From NCBI RefSeq assembly GCF_900231835.1, contig NZ_OCTN01000001.1, positions 310,001 to 374,000 of the forward strand: DNA of 64,000 bases, written 5' to 3'. This document shows, piece after piece, positions 1 to 9,990 of this stretch. Below the pieces are notes generated by a model. It was not told where the DNA came from, searched no databases, and was given only the letters and a program-made list of their open reading frames with translations. Within the stretch, counting starts at the first letter, position 1; every line of letters starts with the position of its first letter. The position numbers and the translations under genes are program-made. Source of the stretch: Pontivivens marinum. Its GTDB lineage: Bacteria > Pseudomonadota > Alphaproteobacteria > Rhodobacterales > Rhodobacteraceae.

Positions 1-307
1 CACTATCTGAGGAGACGAGGCAAAAACCGTCCACATTCCCCTTATGCAGCAGGTCCATCGCATCAATCACCATGGTGATATCTGAGGCATTCTTACCCTT
101 CACATAGGCGGGTTGATGTGTGGGGATCAACGCGTGGGTGGCCAGCTTCTTTTCCCAGCCCTGCATTTCAGAACGGGTGTAATCGCCATAGATGCGGCGC
201 ACATTCGCCTCACCCAGTCGGGCAATCTCGTCAAACAGCGCCTGCGCGACATTGTGGTTGGTATTATCCGCGTCGATCAGGACGGCCAGTTTGAGCGAGT
301 TTTGCAT
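1..307 (-). CDS. NYN (PIN-like) domain protein, C-terminus cut off
   Basis: The first 102 residues of a leftward protein are present; the rest lies beyond the window edge. The N-terminus reads as a beta strand followed by the LIDADNT motif, which is the metal-binding Asp motif of NYN/LabA-type PIN-like nucleases. Further on come a conserved GDYT segment, a DITMVIDAMDLL segment and the start of an LVSSDSD-type motif, which are the next acidic clusters of this fold. Family members are probably Mg-dependent RNases of unknown target. The start ATG at 305-307 is the first in frame. I am confident of the family but not of a biological role. Confidence 0.8.
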   Translation of the reverse strand, partial: MQNSLKLAVLIDADNTNHNVAQALFDEIARLGEANVRRIYGDYTRSEMQGWEKKLATHALIPTHQPAYVKGKNASDITMVIDAMDLLHKGNVDGFCLVSSDS

Positions 308-364
308 GTTGCGGCACCTTTCGTGGGTTTTAGCTGAGGTAGCCCACCGACGCGCCAAAGCAAT

Positions 365-1213
365 CTACATCATGGACAATCCTAGCAGGCGCGAAACGGG
401 GTTTGATAGCAACTCTGCCCCCTCCACATGCATGATATGCGACGGGCTTCTCCGCGCAACCTGTGGCGGCCTGCGCCCCGGAATACGCGGGCCGTTTGCG
501 GCGTCACTGGATGCGACATATTCGACATAAATGTCCGCATGCGGGCGCAGCGCATCAATCATCTCACGATCAACGAATGATGGCAGCAGATCGCGCGCGG
601 CCAGTGGTTGCATGCGGCCTGCCTCATCCGGTGATGTGTCAGAGAACCAGAACAGGATTTTGCGCGTTTCGATATCCGCCAGCAATTCAGTCATTCGCGC
701 CAGCCACGCCTGCCGCATTTCCAGTTCCACCACGGCGAAGCGTTGCGGGCTGATCCGATACAGAGCTGCGAGCATATTGTGAACGAAGCGGTATTGGTCG
801 AACTCCACCTCCGGATACAGGGCCTGCATCATCGGGCTGATCGTGCGCAATCGCAGATTTCGGCGGTTATACACTGAATACAACCTGTTAGACACGACAT
901 GCGCCCCCATTATCGAGATCACACAGGCCCGCGCGTTCGAGCATGCTTCCAGCACCACAGGGTCCTTGAGGTAAAAACTTGCCCCCGCGCCGGGGGTGCC
1001 CCAATTCGCGCAGGTGTGCCCGAGCTGCGCATCTAGCTGCTGCGGCCATGGCTCACGAGCGAATCTGCCATATGTCTCGGACCCGCCGATGCAGGCAACG
1101 TAGGGGCGGCGCAGGTCCGGCTTTGGTCCCCGAAACACCTGTCGCGCACGCCCCCAGCGATATTCCTGATAATCCACACCCGTTGTCAGAACCGACTGAA
1201 AGCTCATGCTCAA
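365..1213 (-). CDS. DUF6473 family protein
   Basis: A 282-residue protein of unknown function that resembles the DUF6473 family found mainly in Rhodobacterales. Visible features are an early GGSETYGR segment, a following NWGTPGAG segment and a late LLFWFSD-like strand. This Gly-Ser plus Gly-containing block arrangement recalls SGNH-hydrolase or sulfotransferase-like folds, but I cannot name a catalytic residue with confidence. No signal peptide or membrane span is seen. Two in-frame ATGs (1213 and 1207) are both possible starts. It is divergent from the 3-hydroxybutyryl-CoA dehydrogenase gene with a 113-base gap, so the two may share a control region. Confidence 0.7.
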   Translation of the reverse strand: MSMSFQSVLTTGVDYQEYRWGRARQVFRGPKPDLRRPYVACIGGSETYGRFAREPWPQQLDAQLGHTCANWGTPGAGASFYLKDPVVLEACSNARACVISIMGAHVVSNRLYSVYNRRNLRLRTISPMMQALYPEVEFDQYRFVHNMLAALYRISPQRFAVVELEMRQAWLARMTELLADIETRKILFWFSDTSPDEAGRMQPLAARDLLPSFVDREMIDALRPHADIYVEYVASSDAANGPRIPGRRPPQVARRSPSHIMHVEGAELLSNPVSRLLGLSMM

Positions 1214-1326
1214 ATCCTCTACAGCTTCCTTTCGGGCTAAGGCACAGGTCTGAACAATTCCTCAACATCTTGCGGACAATGCACGGACAAGCCTATTGTC
1301 GCGCTGCAACACGTGAGGGTTTCGAG

Positions 1327-2202
1327 ATGGATATCAGAACAGTTGGCGTCGTGGGCGCCGGGCAGATGGGCAACGGGATCGCGCATGTTTTTGCCCTTGC
1401 CGGATTCGACGTAACGATGACCGACATCTCGCAGGATGCGCTGACCGCTTCGGTCGAAAAGATCGCGCAGAACCTTGACCGTCAGGTTGGGCGCGCAAAA
1501 CTGACCGAGGCTGAGCGCGACGCCGCAATGGCGCGTATTTCCACCACCCCAACCCTGACCGATCTGGGCAAACTGGACCTGATTATCGAGGCCGCGACCG
1601 AAAAGGAGGTCGTGAAGCACGCGATCTTTGCAGAGCTACTGCCGCATCTGGGGCCGCAAACCATTCTGACCTCGAACACGTCGTCCATCTCGATCACGCG
1701 GCTCGCCTCGCAAACCGACCGGCCCGAGCGGTTCATGGGCTTCCACTTTATGAACCCAGTGCCGGTGATGCAGTTGGTTGAGCTGATCCGCGGCATTGCC
1801 ACTGACAGCGCCACCTATGATGCGTTGGAGGCTGTGGTGGCCAAGCTGGGCAAAACCTCGGCCAGTGCGGAGGATTTCCCCGCCTTCATCGTGAACCGCA
1901 TCCTGATGCCGATGATTAACGAGGCGATCTATACCCTGTATGAGGGCGTAGGTTCGGTCAAAAGCATCGATACCTCGCTGAAACTGGGCGCCAACCACCC
2001 GATGGGTCCGCTGGAGCTGGCTGATTTTATCGGTCTGGATACCTGCCTTGCCATTATGAACGTGCTGCATGACGGATTGGCCGATACCAAATATCGCCCC
2101 TGCCCGCTGTTGACCAAATATGTTGAGGCCGGATGGCTGGGCCGCAAGACCGATCGTGGCTTTTACGATTATCGCGGCGAGTTCCCCGTTCCGACCCGCT
2201 AA
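1327..2202 (+). CDS. hbdA: 3-hydroxybutyryl-CoA dehydrogenase
   Basis: NAD(P)-dependent oxidation/reduction of 3-hydroxybutyryl-CoA and acetoacetyl-CoA, in butyrate/polyhydroxybutyrate and ethylmalonyl-CoA metabolism in the cytoplasm. The product is 291 residues, the usual family length. The N-terminal Rossmann domain starts with VGVVGAGQMG (dinucleotide loop at residues 10-15). The catalytic HxxNPVPVM block is present with His140. The C-terminal helical dimerisation domain carries NHPMGPLELADFIGLD. The reading frame stays open about 350 bases upstream, but the family N-terminus and a GAGGG ribosome site near 1315 fix the start at 1327. A methylsuccinyl-CoA dehydrogenase at 12.4 kb in the same window fits the same C2-assimilation pathway. 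Confidence 0.93.
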   Translation: MDIRTVGVVGAGQMGNGIAHVFALAGFDVTMTDISQDALTASVEKIAQNLDRQVGRAKLTEAERDAAMARISTTPTLTDLGKLDLIIEAATEKEVVKHAIFAELLPHLGPQTILTSNTSSISITRLASQTDRPERFMGFHFMNPVPVMQLVELIRGIATDSATYDALEAVVAKLGKTSASAEDFPAFIVNRILMPMINEAIYTLYEGVGSVKSIDTSLKLGANHPMGPLELADFIGLDTCLAIMNVLHDGLADTKYRPCPLLTKYVEAGWLGRKTDRGFYDYRGEFPVPTR

Positions 2203-2345
2203 TTGCACGACTTTGCGCAACAGAAATCTCACGAAAGCGTGATTGTTCTCGTTTTCGTGACAATTTGTTGGGTCGATTCACGGGTGCATTCCGACAGCGA
2301 TGTGCCATCTGTGGGGGACAGATAACGCAAACATAAGGATATCCC

Positions 2346-2915
2346 ATGACTTTGCGCACCATTGTTCTTGCCTCCGCCCTGACCCTCGCGCCGCTCGCGG
2401 CCTTTGCTGAGTGGCAGGTTGACCCGTCGCACACCTCCGTCACGTTTGAGGTCAGCCATCTGGGCTATTCCACGCTGAACGGCCGCTTTAACACCATTGA
2501 GCCGGTCGTCAGCTTTGACCCTGACAATATCGAAGCAACCGAAGTTTCCTTTACCATCGACGCCACCAGTATCGACACTGGCTGGGCCGAGCGTGACGGC
2601 CACCTGAACGGTGAGAACTTCCTGAACACAGGTGAGCATCCGCAAATCACCTTCGTCTCCACCTCCGTTACCGAAACAGGTGAGAATACTGCCGATGTGA
2701 CCGGCGATCTGACATTGCTAGGCCAGACCCAAGAGATTGTTTTCGCGGCAACGCTGAACCAGTTGGGACCATTCCCGTTCAACCCTGACATGCAAATCGC
2801 AGGCTTCACTGCCACCGGTGAAATCGACCGCACCGCCTTTGGCATGGGCTTTGGCGCGCCAGTTATTCCCGCTGTGATCCCTGTCACTGTGAATCTGGAA
2901 CTGACGTCGCAATAA
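2346..2915 (+). CDS. YceI family periplasmic lipid-binding-like protein
   Basis: A 189-residue exported protein of the YceI family, an extended lipocalin-like barrel that binds polyisoprenoid chains such as ubiquinone-type tails. Residues 1-21 form a signal peptide ending in AAFA. The mature part starts EWQVDPSHTSVTFEVSHLG, the family hallmark, and goes on with FTIDATSIDTG and the GDLTLLGQT block. It is followed 48 bases later by a cytochrome b561 gene; this pairing is common and suggests quinone-linked redox work at the periplasmic face. A perfect GC-rich hairpin separates the two genes. The exact substrate is not known. Confidence 0.9.
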   Translation: MTLRTIVLASALTLAPLAAFAEWQVDPSHTSVTFEVSHLGYSTLNGRFNTIEPVVSFDPDNIEATEVSFTIDATSIDTGWAERDGHLNGENFLNTGEHPQITFVSTSVTETGENTADVTGDLTLLGQTQEIVFAATLNQLGPFPFNPDMQIAGFTATGEIDRTAFGMGFGAPVIPAVIPVTVNLELTSQ

Positions 2916-2923
2916 TGACGTGA

Positions 2924-2947
2924 TCGGGGCGGTACATCCCGCCCCGA
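2924..2947 (+). terminator. GC-rich hairpin between YceI and cytochrome b561 genes
   Basis: A perfect 9-base stem (2924-2932 with 2939-2947) encloses a 6-base loop. No T-run follows, because the stem abuts the ribosome site of the next gene. It could be an attenuating or mRNA-stabilising hairpin instead of a true terminator. Confidence 0.4.
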
Positions 2948-2963
2948 ACCGCCGCAGGAGGCC

Positions 2964-3536
2964 ATGATGCAAGTGATGAACTCAACACGCCGCTGGGGTA
3001 TCCCCACACGCCTGATCCATTGGGCAACGGCGGGCATCCTGCTGTGGACGCTGGGGTTAGGGGTCTACATGACCCAATTCGTGGCCGACCCGCTGGAACA
3101 ATTCGCATTGACCCAGACACATAAAAGCTGGGGTTTTCTGGTCTTTGCCCTGGCCGTGATCCGCGTGATATGGCTGGCCCTGTCCCCCAAGCGTCCGACC
3201 CTGCCAGCCGATACGCCCAAATGGCAAATCGGCGCCGCGCATCTAAGCCACGCAGTGCTGTATCTGATGATCTTCCTAATGCCGCTGAGCGGTTGGGTGA
3301 TGTCAGCCGCCGCCCCGATTCAGGACCTGCTGAACATCGACAACAAGGTGTTCAACTGGTTCATCCTGCCCGATCCATGGGTTCCGGGTGTTGCGTGGAT
3401 CGAAAACCTTGCCGCTGGTATCCACTATTGGTCCGCGATTATTCTGGCACTAACCCTGCTGGCGCATGTTGGTGGCGCGCTAAAGCATCACTTCGTGGAT
3501 AAGGATGACATTCTGAAACGGATGACAGGCGGCTGA
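2964..3536 (+). CDS. cytochrome b561 family membrane protein
   Basis: A 190-residue inner-membrane di-haem cytochrome b561 of the bacterial CybB type, which passes electrons between quinol and periplasmic acceptors or superoxide. Four hydrophobic segments are visible. Candidate haem-ligand histidines lie in TRLIHWATAG (helix 1), TQTHKSWGF, AAHLSHAVLYL and GIHYWSAIILA/LAHVGGALKHHF. Two ATGs (2964 and 2967) follow a GCAGGAGG ribosome site; the second has the better spacing. It is read in the same direction as the YceI gene and probably shares its transcript. It meets the ptsH gene tail to tail with only 3 bases between. Confidence 0.9.
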   Translation: MMQVMNSTRRWGIPTRLIHWATAGILLWTLGLGVYMTQFVADPLEQFALTQTHKSWGFLVFALAVIRVIWLALSPKRPTLPADTPKWQIGAAHLSHAVLYLMIFLMPLSGWVMSAAAPIQDLLNIDNKVFNWFILPDPWVPGVAWIENLAAGIHYWSAIILALTLLAHVGGALKHHFVDKDDILKRMTGG

Positions 3537-3539
3537 GGG

Positions 3540-3806
3540 CTACTCGCCCTCACCAAACTTATCCGCCAGTAGTTTCGTCAGATCATCGGCCAGTGCGGCC
3601 GATTCCGGCCCGTGGGTGACGACCTGAATCTGGGTACCCTGCGCGCCCTCCAGCATCATCAGGCCCATAATCGAATCGCCGGAAACTGTTTCACCATTGC
3701 GACTGACCGAGGCTGTGGCGTCGCGTGCCTCGACACATTCCACAAACTTGGCAGAGGCGCGGGCATGCAGCCCCTTACGGTTGATAATATCGAGCGTTAA
3801 TTTCAT
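3540..3806 (-). CDS. ptsH: phosphocarrier protein HPr
   Basis: An 88-residue HPr of the regulatory (nitrogen-type) phosphotransferase chain. The active-site His14 lies in RKGLHARAS, and the regulatory Ser45 in GDSIMGLMML is the expected target of HPr kinase, whose gene is four genes upstream in the same run. HPr takes phosphate from a PTS enzyme I (not in this window) and passes it to the EIIA encoded next door. The Ser phosphorylation branch links carbon status to the ChvG/ChvI system. It is the last gene of the leftward chvI-chvG-hprK-rapZ-EIIA-ptsH block. Confidence 0.95.
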   Translation of the reverse strand: MKLTLDIINRKGLHARASAKFVECVEARDATASVSRNGETVSGDSIMGLMMLEGAQGTQIQVVTHGPESAALADDLTKLLADKFGEGE

Positions 3807-3812
3807 GGGTTC

Positions 3813-4223
3813 TCAGCAAGCAGCCGCAGGGGAATAGGATGGCCCCTCACGGGCATCCAGATAGCGATGTCCGGCATCAACCGCCGCTGTAACCGCATCG
3901 TGCCGTGGCAGGTGTCGGGATTTGGCCAGTTGCACCAGCATAGGCATATTCGCGCCGTATAAAACGCCCATCCCGTTGCGGGTGCAGGCCTTCATCGCGA
4001 GGTTGGACGGGGTGGAGCCGAACATATCTGTGACCAGAACCACGCCCTGCCCCTCGTTAACCTCCTCGGAGGCACGACATATCTGGGCCTGACAGGTATC
4101 CAGCCGATCATTCGGCTCAACGGAGATTGCACGCACACCCTCCAGCGGCCCGACAACATGTTCAAGCGCGGCTAGATATTCCTGTGCGAGCCTACCATGG
4201 GCTACAATAACAATACCGATCAA
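3813..4223 (-). CDS. PTS EIIA component, mannose family
   Basis: A 136-residue mannose-family EIIA domain standing alone. The phosphorylatable His9 lies in IVIVAHGRLAQE, and the TDMFGSTPSN block is the second conserved active-site stretch. No EIIB, EIIC or EIID genes are nearby. This is the normal alphaproteobacterial arrangement, in which the protein has a regulatory instead of a transport role. It sits between rapZ (9-base gap) and ptsH (6-base gap), so translation is probably coupled. Confidence 0.92.
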   Translation of the reverse strand: MIGIVIVAHGRLAQEYLAALEHVVGPLEGVRAISVEPNDRLDTCQAQICRASEEVNEGQGVVLVTDMFGSTPSNLAMKACTRNGMGVLYGANMPMLVQLAKSRHLPRHDAVTAAVDAGHRYLDAREGPSYSPAAAC

Positions 4224-4232
4224 AACCGGGTT

Positions 4233-5132
4233 TCACCCTTCTGTGCCAGCTGCGACTGTTGTCGTCATTCCGGCGATTTCCCTGTGACGAATAGACACCC
4301 GCGTCCCGACTTCTGCAAGGCGTTTCGCGATTGCTTCTGTCATATATACAGAACGGTGTTGCCCGCCGGTACACCCGAAACCCAGACTGAAATAGGCTTT
4401 ACCCTCGGCCCGATAGGCCGGAATCAGCAGGTCCAGCAGCGATCCCACCTGTGCGACGAATGCATCATGGTTCGGGTCCGCCTGCACATAGTGCGCAACC
4501 GCCTGATCGCGCCCCGTCAATGCGCGCAGAGCCGGTTGCCAGTGTGGATTTTGCAGAAACCGACAGTCCAGTACCATGTCCAAGCCGCGCGGAATCCCCC
4601 GCTTATACGAAAACGACTGCACGCTGACCGACAGGCCGGTGCTGCCCTGCGGCCCGAACCATTGCGCGATTTCCGCCTTTAGATCATGGGGCGATAAATC
4701 CGAGGTATCGATCAGGATATCGGCGCGATCCTTTAGCCCGCGCAGCAAATCAACCTCACGCGCGACGGCACTGGGGGCTGCCTCATCATGCAGCGGGTGA
4801 CGCCTGCGTGTTTCGGAAAACCGGCGCAGCAGCACCTCCTCCGAGCAATCGAGATATAGCAATTGCCCCGCCACGCGCGGCTCATCCTGCATCCACGACA
4901 CGATATCCAGCAGATTGCTCGCCGAAAATCCCCGCGTGCGTACGTCAACGCCAATGGCCAAGGGGCCCGTGACCGAACCGCCAATCGCAACCTGCTGGAT
5001 CAAGGAGAGCGGCAGGTTGTCGATCACCTCGAACCGCAAATCCTCCAACACGCGAATCGCCGTGCTGCGCCCCGCACCGGATGGGCCTGTTACCAGTACC
5101 AGCGGCGTTGCCTCATGCGTTTTATCCGTCAT
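4233..5132 (-). CDS. rapZ: RapZ family nucleotide-binding protein (RNase adapter)
   Basis: A 299-residue RapZ/YvcJ family protein. In enterobacteria RapZ guides RNase E to a small RNA that controls amino-sugar synthesis; the role in alphaproteobacteria is less clear. The N-terminal P-loop is GPSGAGRST at residues 16-24, with Arg22 in place of the usual Walker Lys. It is followed by the FEVIDNLPL block. The C-terminal RNA-binding domain shows the family motif GFGCTGGQHRSVYM near residue 250. The gene starts 3 bases downstream of hprK. Confidence 0.93.
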   Translation of the reverse strand: MTDKTHEATPLVLVTGPSGAGRSTAIRVLEDLRFEVIDNLPLSLIQQVAIGGSVTGPLAIGVDVRTRGFSASNLLDIVSWMQDEPRVAGQLLYLDCSEEVLLRRFSETRRRHPLHDEAAPSAVAREVDLLRGLKDRADILIDTSDLSPHDLKAEIAQWFGPQGSTGLSVSVQSFSYKRGIPRGLDMVLDCRFLQNPHWQPALRALTGRDQAVAHYVQADPNHDAFVAQVGSLLDLLIPAYRAEGKAYFSLGFGCTGGQHRSVYMTEAIAKRLAEVGTRVSIRHREIAGMTTTVAAGTEG

Positions 5133-5135
5133 GAA

Positions 5136-5561
5136 TCACCCCATATCGTCAATCAAATCGATTTGGTTACGTAGCCATAATTCCAAAAAACTGGGAAGCA
5201 GCGCGACGCCCTGCCCCGCGATCCGCCGCAAAGTGATGCCTGAATGCTGCCACATCAACGGCTGCGGCTGGCGTTCCAACGGCACAACATCCAGATCAAC
5301 CACCAGTGACAGCGCGGCGGGGGCTGCCGGGGTCACTTGACCGATTCCGATACCACGCAGCTCAATCAACCCGTGCAGCGATGACGGAGCACTGGCCATC
5401 AAGCGGCCCTGCTGCGCATCCAGAACCACTCGATCATCTGCAACCAACTGTGCGCCACGCGCCAGCAGGTGCAGGGACAAACTGCTCTTGCCCGAACCCG
5501 CCGCGCCCAGAATTAGAACCGCGCGAGATGGTCCAGAGATGACGCAGCCATGGATGCTCAC
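5136..5561 (-). CDS. hprK: short HPr kinase/phosphatase
   Basis: A 141-residue HPr(Ser) kinase/phosphatase of the short alphaproteobacterial type. It contains only the catalytic domain and lacks the N-terminal domain of the roughly 310-residue Firmicutes enzymes. The Walker A motif GAAGSGKSS (Lys25) and the following LVADDRVVL strand are visible, as is the ELRGIGI signature of the family. The ATG overlaps the chvG stop by 4 bases, which points to coupled translation. It is expected to phosphorylate Ser45 of the HPr encoded downstream and so modulate signalling through ChvG/ChvI. Confidence 0.92.
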   Translation of the reverse strand: MSIHGCVISGPSRAVLILGAAGSGKSSLSLHLLARGAQLVADDRVVLDAQQGRLMASAPSSLHGLIELRGIGIGQVTPAAPAALSLVVDLDVVPLERQPQPLMWQHSGITLRRIAGQGVALLPSFLELWLRNQIDLIDDMG

Positions 5562-7237
5562 ATCGGTAATTCGACGGTGAATTGCGCGCCCATTACATCA
5601 CCCTGCGCATTCTGGATGTTGCGCGCAAAGATCCGGCCATTATGCGCCTCGACGATTTGTTTCGAGATCGCCAAGCCCAAGCCGCTATGCGACCCGAATT
5701 CCTGCCCCGGGCGCTCGGAGTAGAAGCGGCTGAACACGTCCTTCAGGTTATCAGGCGGAATGCCCGGCCCCGTATCAGACACCACGATAATGGCCCGATC
5801 ACGCTCAACCGAAACACGCACGGAAACAGTGCCATCGGGGGGGGTAAAGCTGACTGCATTGGTGATCAGGTTGATGAAAACCTGTGCCAAACGCCCCTCA
5901 AGCCCCGAAACAACCACCGCAGGTTCCGGCGTATCCGCGACTAGCTTCACGTCCACCTTCGCGGCCTCGGCGCTGTTATACTCGACCAAGGACCCGATCA
6001 GCAGGTTCAGGTCGAACGCCTCCATTTCCTCACGCACCAGCTCACTATCCAGCCGCGATGCGTTGGAAATATCCGTGACCAACCGGTCCAAACGCTGCAC
6101 ATCATTGGCAATCACGTCCAGCAGGCGTTTCCGTTGCTCGTCCGTCTTTGCATATTCCATCGTCTCCACGGCGGATCGCAGCGAGGTCAGCGGATTCTTG
6201 ATCTCATGCGCGACATCGGCGGCGAACTCCTCGTTCGCCTCGATCCGTTCATATAGTGCCTGCGTCATCAGAATCAGGGCGCGGCTCAGGTTGCCGATCT
6301 CATCCGGTCGACCGGTCAAATCGGGGAAGTGAATACGTTCAGGCGCCATATCACGGGTTGAGCGGCTGGCCCGCTGTGCCGCACGGGCCAGCGCCCGCAA
6401 TGGCCGCGCGATCGAATTTGCCAGCACAACCGACAGACCAATCGACACGGTCAGCGCCAATAGAAACACGGTCATCATCTGCCGCCGTTCATTCGACACC
6501 AGCAGCGAAATATCACCGCTGCGGGTCGATAGAACCAGCACGCCGATAGGCTCATTCCGCGCAATCACAGGTATCGAGATCGACAGGATGTAATCGCCCG
6601 TATCATCACGATTCACGATTTGCTGCGAAGTTCCGCCCATCGACTGCGCGATAAAGACATCCAGCTCCTCACGCGATAACGCAGCCCGATCTGCATCCTC
6701 AACCCGTCGCAACAACGCAACGATCCGGTCGATCACGAGGTCAAACAGATAGACCGCCGCCTGTCCCGCCGAGGCACCCTGCTGCTCCGCCGCTTGGGGC
6801 ACGGTCTGCTCGGACGTGCCGCGCGTATCGGATACCAGATCGCCATCCGCATCAAACAGCCGCACCCGCGCGCCGGTCAGATCACCGACATCCTGCACGA
6901 TTCCATCCGCAGCGACATTGTCCAGCACAGCACGATCCTGTTGGGTGGCAAAACTGCTAACCGTGCGCGCAATCAGCAATCCATCACGGGTTAGCCCCTG
7001 TGCCCGCTGTTCGACCAAGGAACGCTCATATTGGCTGAGGAACAGGATGCCGATAACCATGACCGCCTGCGCCAGCAGGTTGAACAGCACGATTTTGCGG
7101 GCAATTGGCGATGCGGAATAGAGCTGATCGTCCAGGGTCGCGGAATCCTTTGCCGCGCCCGGTGCACCGATGGTCAGACCGCGACCACGCTCTAACCGTG
7201 GCAGCGACAATCGTCTGCTCTGTTGCCACCTGCCCAA
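5558..7237 (-). CDS. chvG: sensor histidine kinase ChvG
   Basis: Membrane sensor kinase of the ChvG/ExoS/BvrS family, which responds to acid or envelope stress and phosphorylates ChvI. In order it has a cytoplasmic N-terminus, a transmembrane helix (KIVLFNLLAQAVMVIGILFL), a periplasmic sensor region, a second helix before a HAMP domain, the H-box (ADVAHEIKNPLTSL), and an HATPase domain with VFINLITNAVSFT, DTGPGIP and GLGLAISKQIV. The frame is open upstream into chvI, so the start is uncertain. I chose TTG at 7235-7237, one base after the chvI stop and behind a GAGGT ribosome site, giving about 559 residues. An ATG at 7270 would overlap chvI by 32 bases. Confidence 0.88.
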   Translation of the reverse strand: MGRWQQSRRLSLPRLERGRGLTIGAPGAAKDSATLDDQLYSASPIARKIVLFNLLAQAVMVIGILFLSQYERSLVEQRAQGLTRDGLLIARTVSSFATQQDRAVLDNVAADGIVQDVGDLTGARVRLFDADGDLVSDTRGTSEQTVPQAAEQQGASAGQAAVYLFDLVIDRIVALLRRVEDADRAALSREELDVFIAQSMGGTSQQIVNRDDTGDYILSISIPVIARNEPIGVLVLSTRSGDISLLVSNERRQMMTVFLLALTVSIGLSVVLANSIARPLRALARAAQRASRSTRDMAPERIHFPDLTGRPDEIGNLSRALILMTQALYERIEANEEFAADVAHEIKNPLTSLRSAVETMEYAKTDEQRKRLLDVIANDVQRLDRLVTDISNASRLDSELVREEMEAFDLNLLIGSLVEYNSAEAAKVDVKLVADTPEPAVVVSGLEGRLAQVFINLITNAVSFTPPDGTVSVRVSVERDRAIIVVSDTGPGIPPDNLKDVFSRFYSERPGQEFGSHSGLGLAISKQIVEAHNGRIFARNIQNAQGDVMGAQFTVELPM

Positions 7238-7238
7238 T

Positions 7239-7937
7239 TCAGACCTCGGTATAGCGATAGCCAACGCCATATAGCGTTTCGATGGAGGAGAAGCTGTCAT
7301 CCACGCGCTTGAACTTCTTGCGGACCCGCTTGATGTGGCTGTCGATGGTACGATCATCGACATAGACCTGATCGTCATAGGCCGCGTCCATCAACTGATC
7401 GCGATTTTTCACAAAACCGGGGCGCTGCGCCAATGCCTCCAGGATCAGGAATTCGGTGACAGTCAGGGATATCGATTGCCCGCCCCACGTGACCGTATGG
7501 CGCAGCGAATCCATCATCAGCTTACCGCGCTGCATGATGGTATCGGCGTCTTCCTCGGTCTCGGGCTCCATCCGTGCGGCCCTACGCCGCAGCACGGCGC
7601 GGATACGCTCCAATAACAAGCGCTGTGAAAACGGCTTACGCACGTAATCATCGGCGCCCATGCGCAGGCCCAGAACCTCGTCGATTTCCTCATCCTTGGA
7701 TGTCAGGAATATCACCGGCATGTCGTTTTTCTGGCGCAAACGGCGCAACAGCTCCATTCCGTCCATTCGGGGCATCTTGATGTCCAGAACGGCAATATCC
7801 GCCTCTCCGCGCGATAATGCAGGCAAAGCAGCCGCGCCATCCGAGAATGTCGTTACTTCAAAGCCTTCACCCTCCAGCACCATTGATACAGAGGTCAGGA
7901 TATTCCGGTCATCATCAACCAAGGTAATGCGCTGCAT
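7239..7937 (-). CDS. chvI: response regulator ChvI
   Basis: A 232-residue OmpR-type response regulator. The receiver domain has the acidic triplet at residues 8-10, phospho-acceptor Asp52 ([11 protein letters not shown]), Thr79 and Lys101 (DYVRKPF). The C-terminal winged-helix domain ends TLYGVGYRY, the standard DNA-binding wing. The partner is ChvG, encoded immediately downstream. In Rhizobiales ChvI controls envelope, exopolysaccharide and central-carbon genes, and its gene lies divergently next to pckA, as here. The 300-base gap to pckA therefore probably holds both promoters. Confidence 0.95.
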   Translation of the reverse strand: MQRITLVDDDRNILTSVSMVLEGEGFEVTTFSDGAAALPALSRGEADIAVLDIKMPRMDGMELLRRLRQKNDMPVIFLTSKDEEIDEVLGLRMGADDYVRKPFSQRLLLERIRAVLRRRAARMEPETEEDADTIMQRGKLMMDSLRHTVTWGGQSISLTVTEFLILEALAQRPGFVKNRDQLMDAAYDDQVYVDDRTIDSHIKRVRKKFKRVDDSFSSIETLYGVGYRYTEV

Positions 7938-8237
7938 ATACTCGCCCCCAGAACTGTCATGCGTTTTCCAGACCTGATTATCGACTATGCGCGGGGCAGT
8001 GTCACGCGAATGCTGGGCATAGTGCCATTAGACACGATTCAAAGCGGTTGCGGAATAAAATACCAAAAAATGCGGACTGGAATTACTGAAAGTTGCTGGG
8101 TAAGGAGGAAGTGTCATCGCATGGTGCAGGCGCGAACGCGCTGCCGGACTGGCCCTTCGGCGGTATCATGCAGATAGAGACGCGGGGCGCGTCGCCAAGG
8201 TTTTAGCGCGCCTCAACCTTCAGGAGCACAGTCCAAA
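7938..8237. promoter_or_regulatory. divergent control region between chvI and pckA
   Basis: This 300-base gap holds no convincing gene. I see an AT-rich tract around 8048-8072, a GTAAGGAGG stretch at 8100-8110 that is not followed by a usable coding frame, and a perfect 6-base hairpin at 8179-8193 in what would be the pckA leader. The ribosome site of pckA (CAGGAG) is at about 8221. I could not pick a reliable -35/-10 pair. The leader upstream of pckA may be over 100 bases long, so post-transcriptional control is possible. Confidence 0.5.
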
Positions 8238-9842
<1,605 letters not shown>

Positions 9843-9847
9843 TACTC

Positions 9848-9873
9848 ACGGGCGCGCTATCCGGTGCGCCCGT
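9848..9873 (+). terminator. hairpin after pckA
   Basis: A perfect 8-base stem (9848-9855 with 9866-9873) with a 10-base loop lies 6 bases after the pckA stop codon. The stem is GC-rich but there is no following T-run, so termination efficiency is doubtful. Confidence 0.5.
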
Positions 9874-9990
9874 TCCCGTCCTGCCCAATGGACGGTACAC
9901 GCCCCGATGCACCGCAAACATCACCTGCGGGGCGCAACATGACAGCGTGAACGCTTGACCGGACCTGATCCTGCTGGCATCGCCTGATCT

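Noticed and set aside
979-1326. N-terminal extension of 3-hydroxybutyryl-CoA dehydrogenase
   Set aside because: The upstream open frame runs antisense through the DUF6473 gene; the Rossmann fold begins directly after the ATG at 1327.
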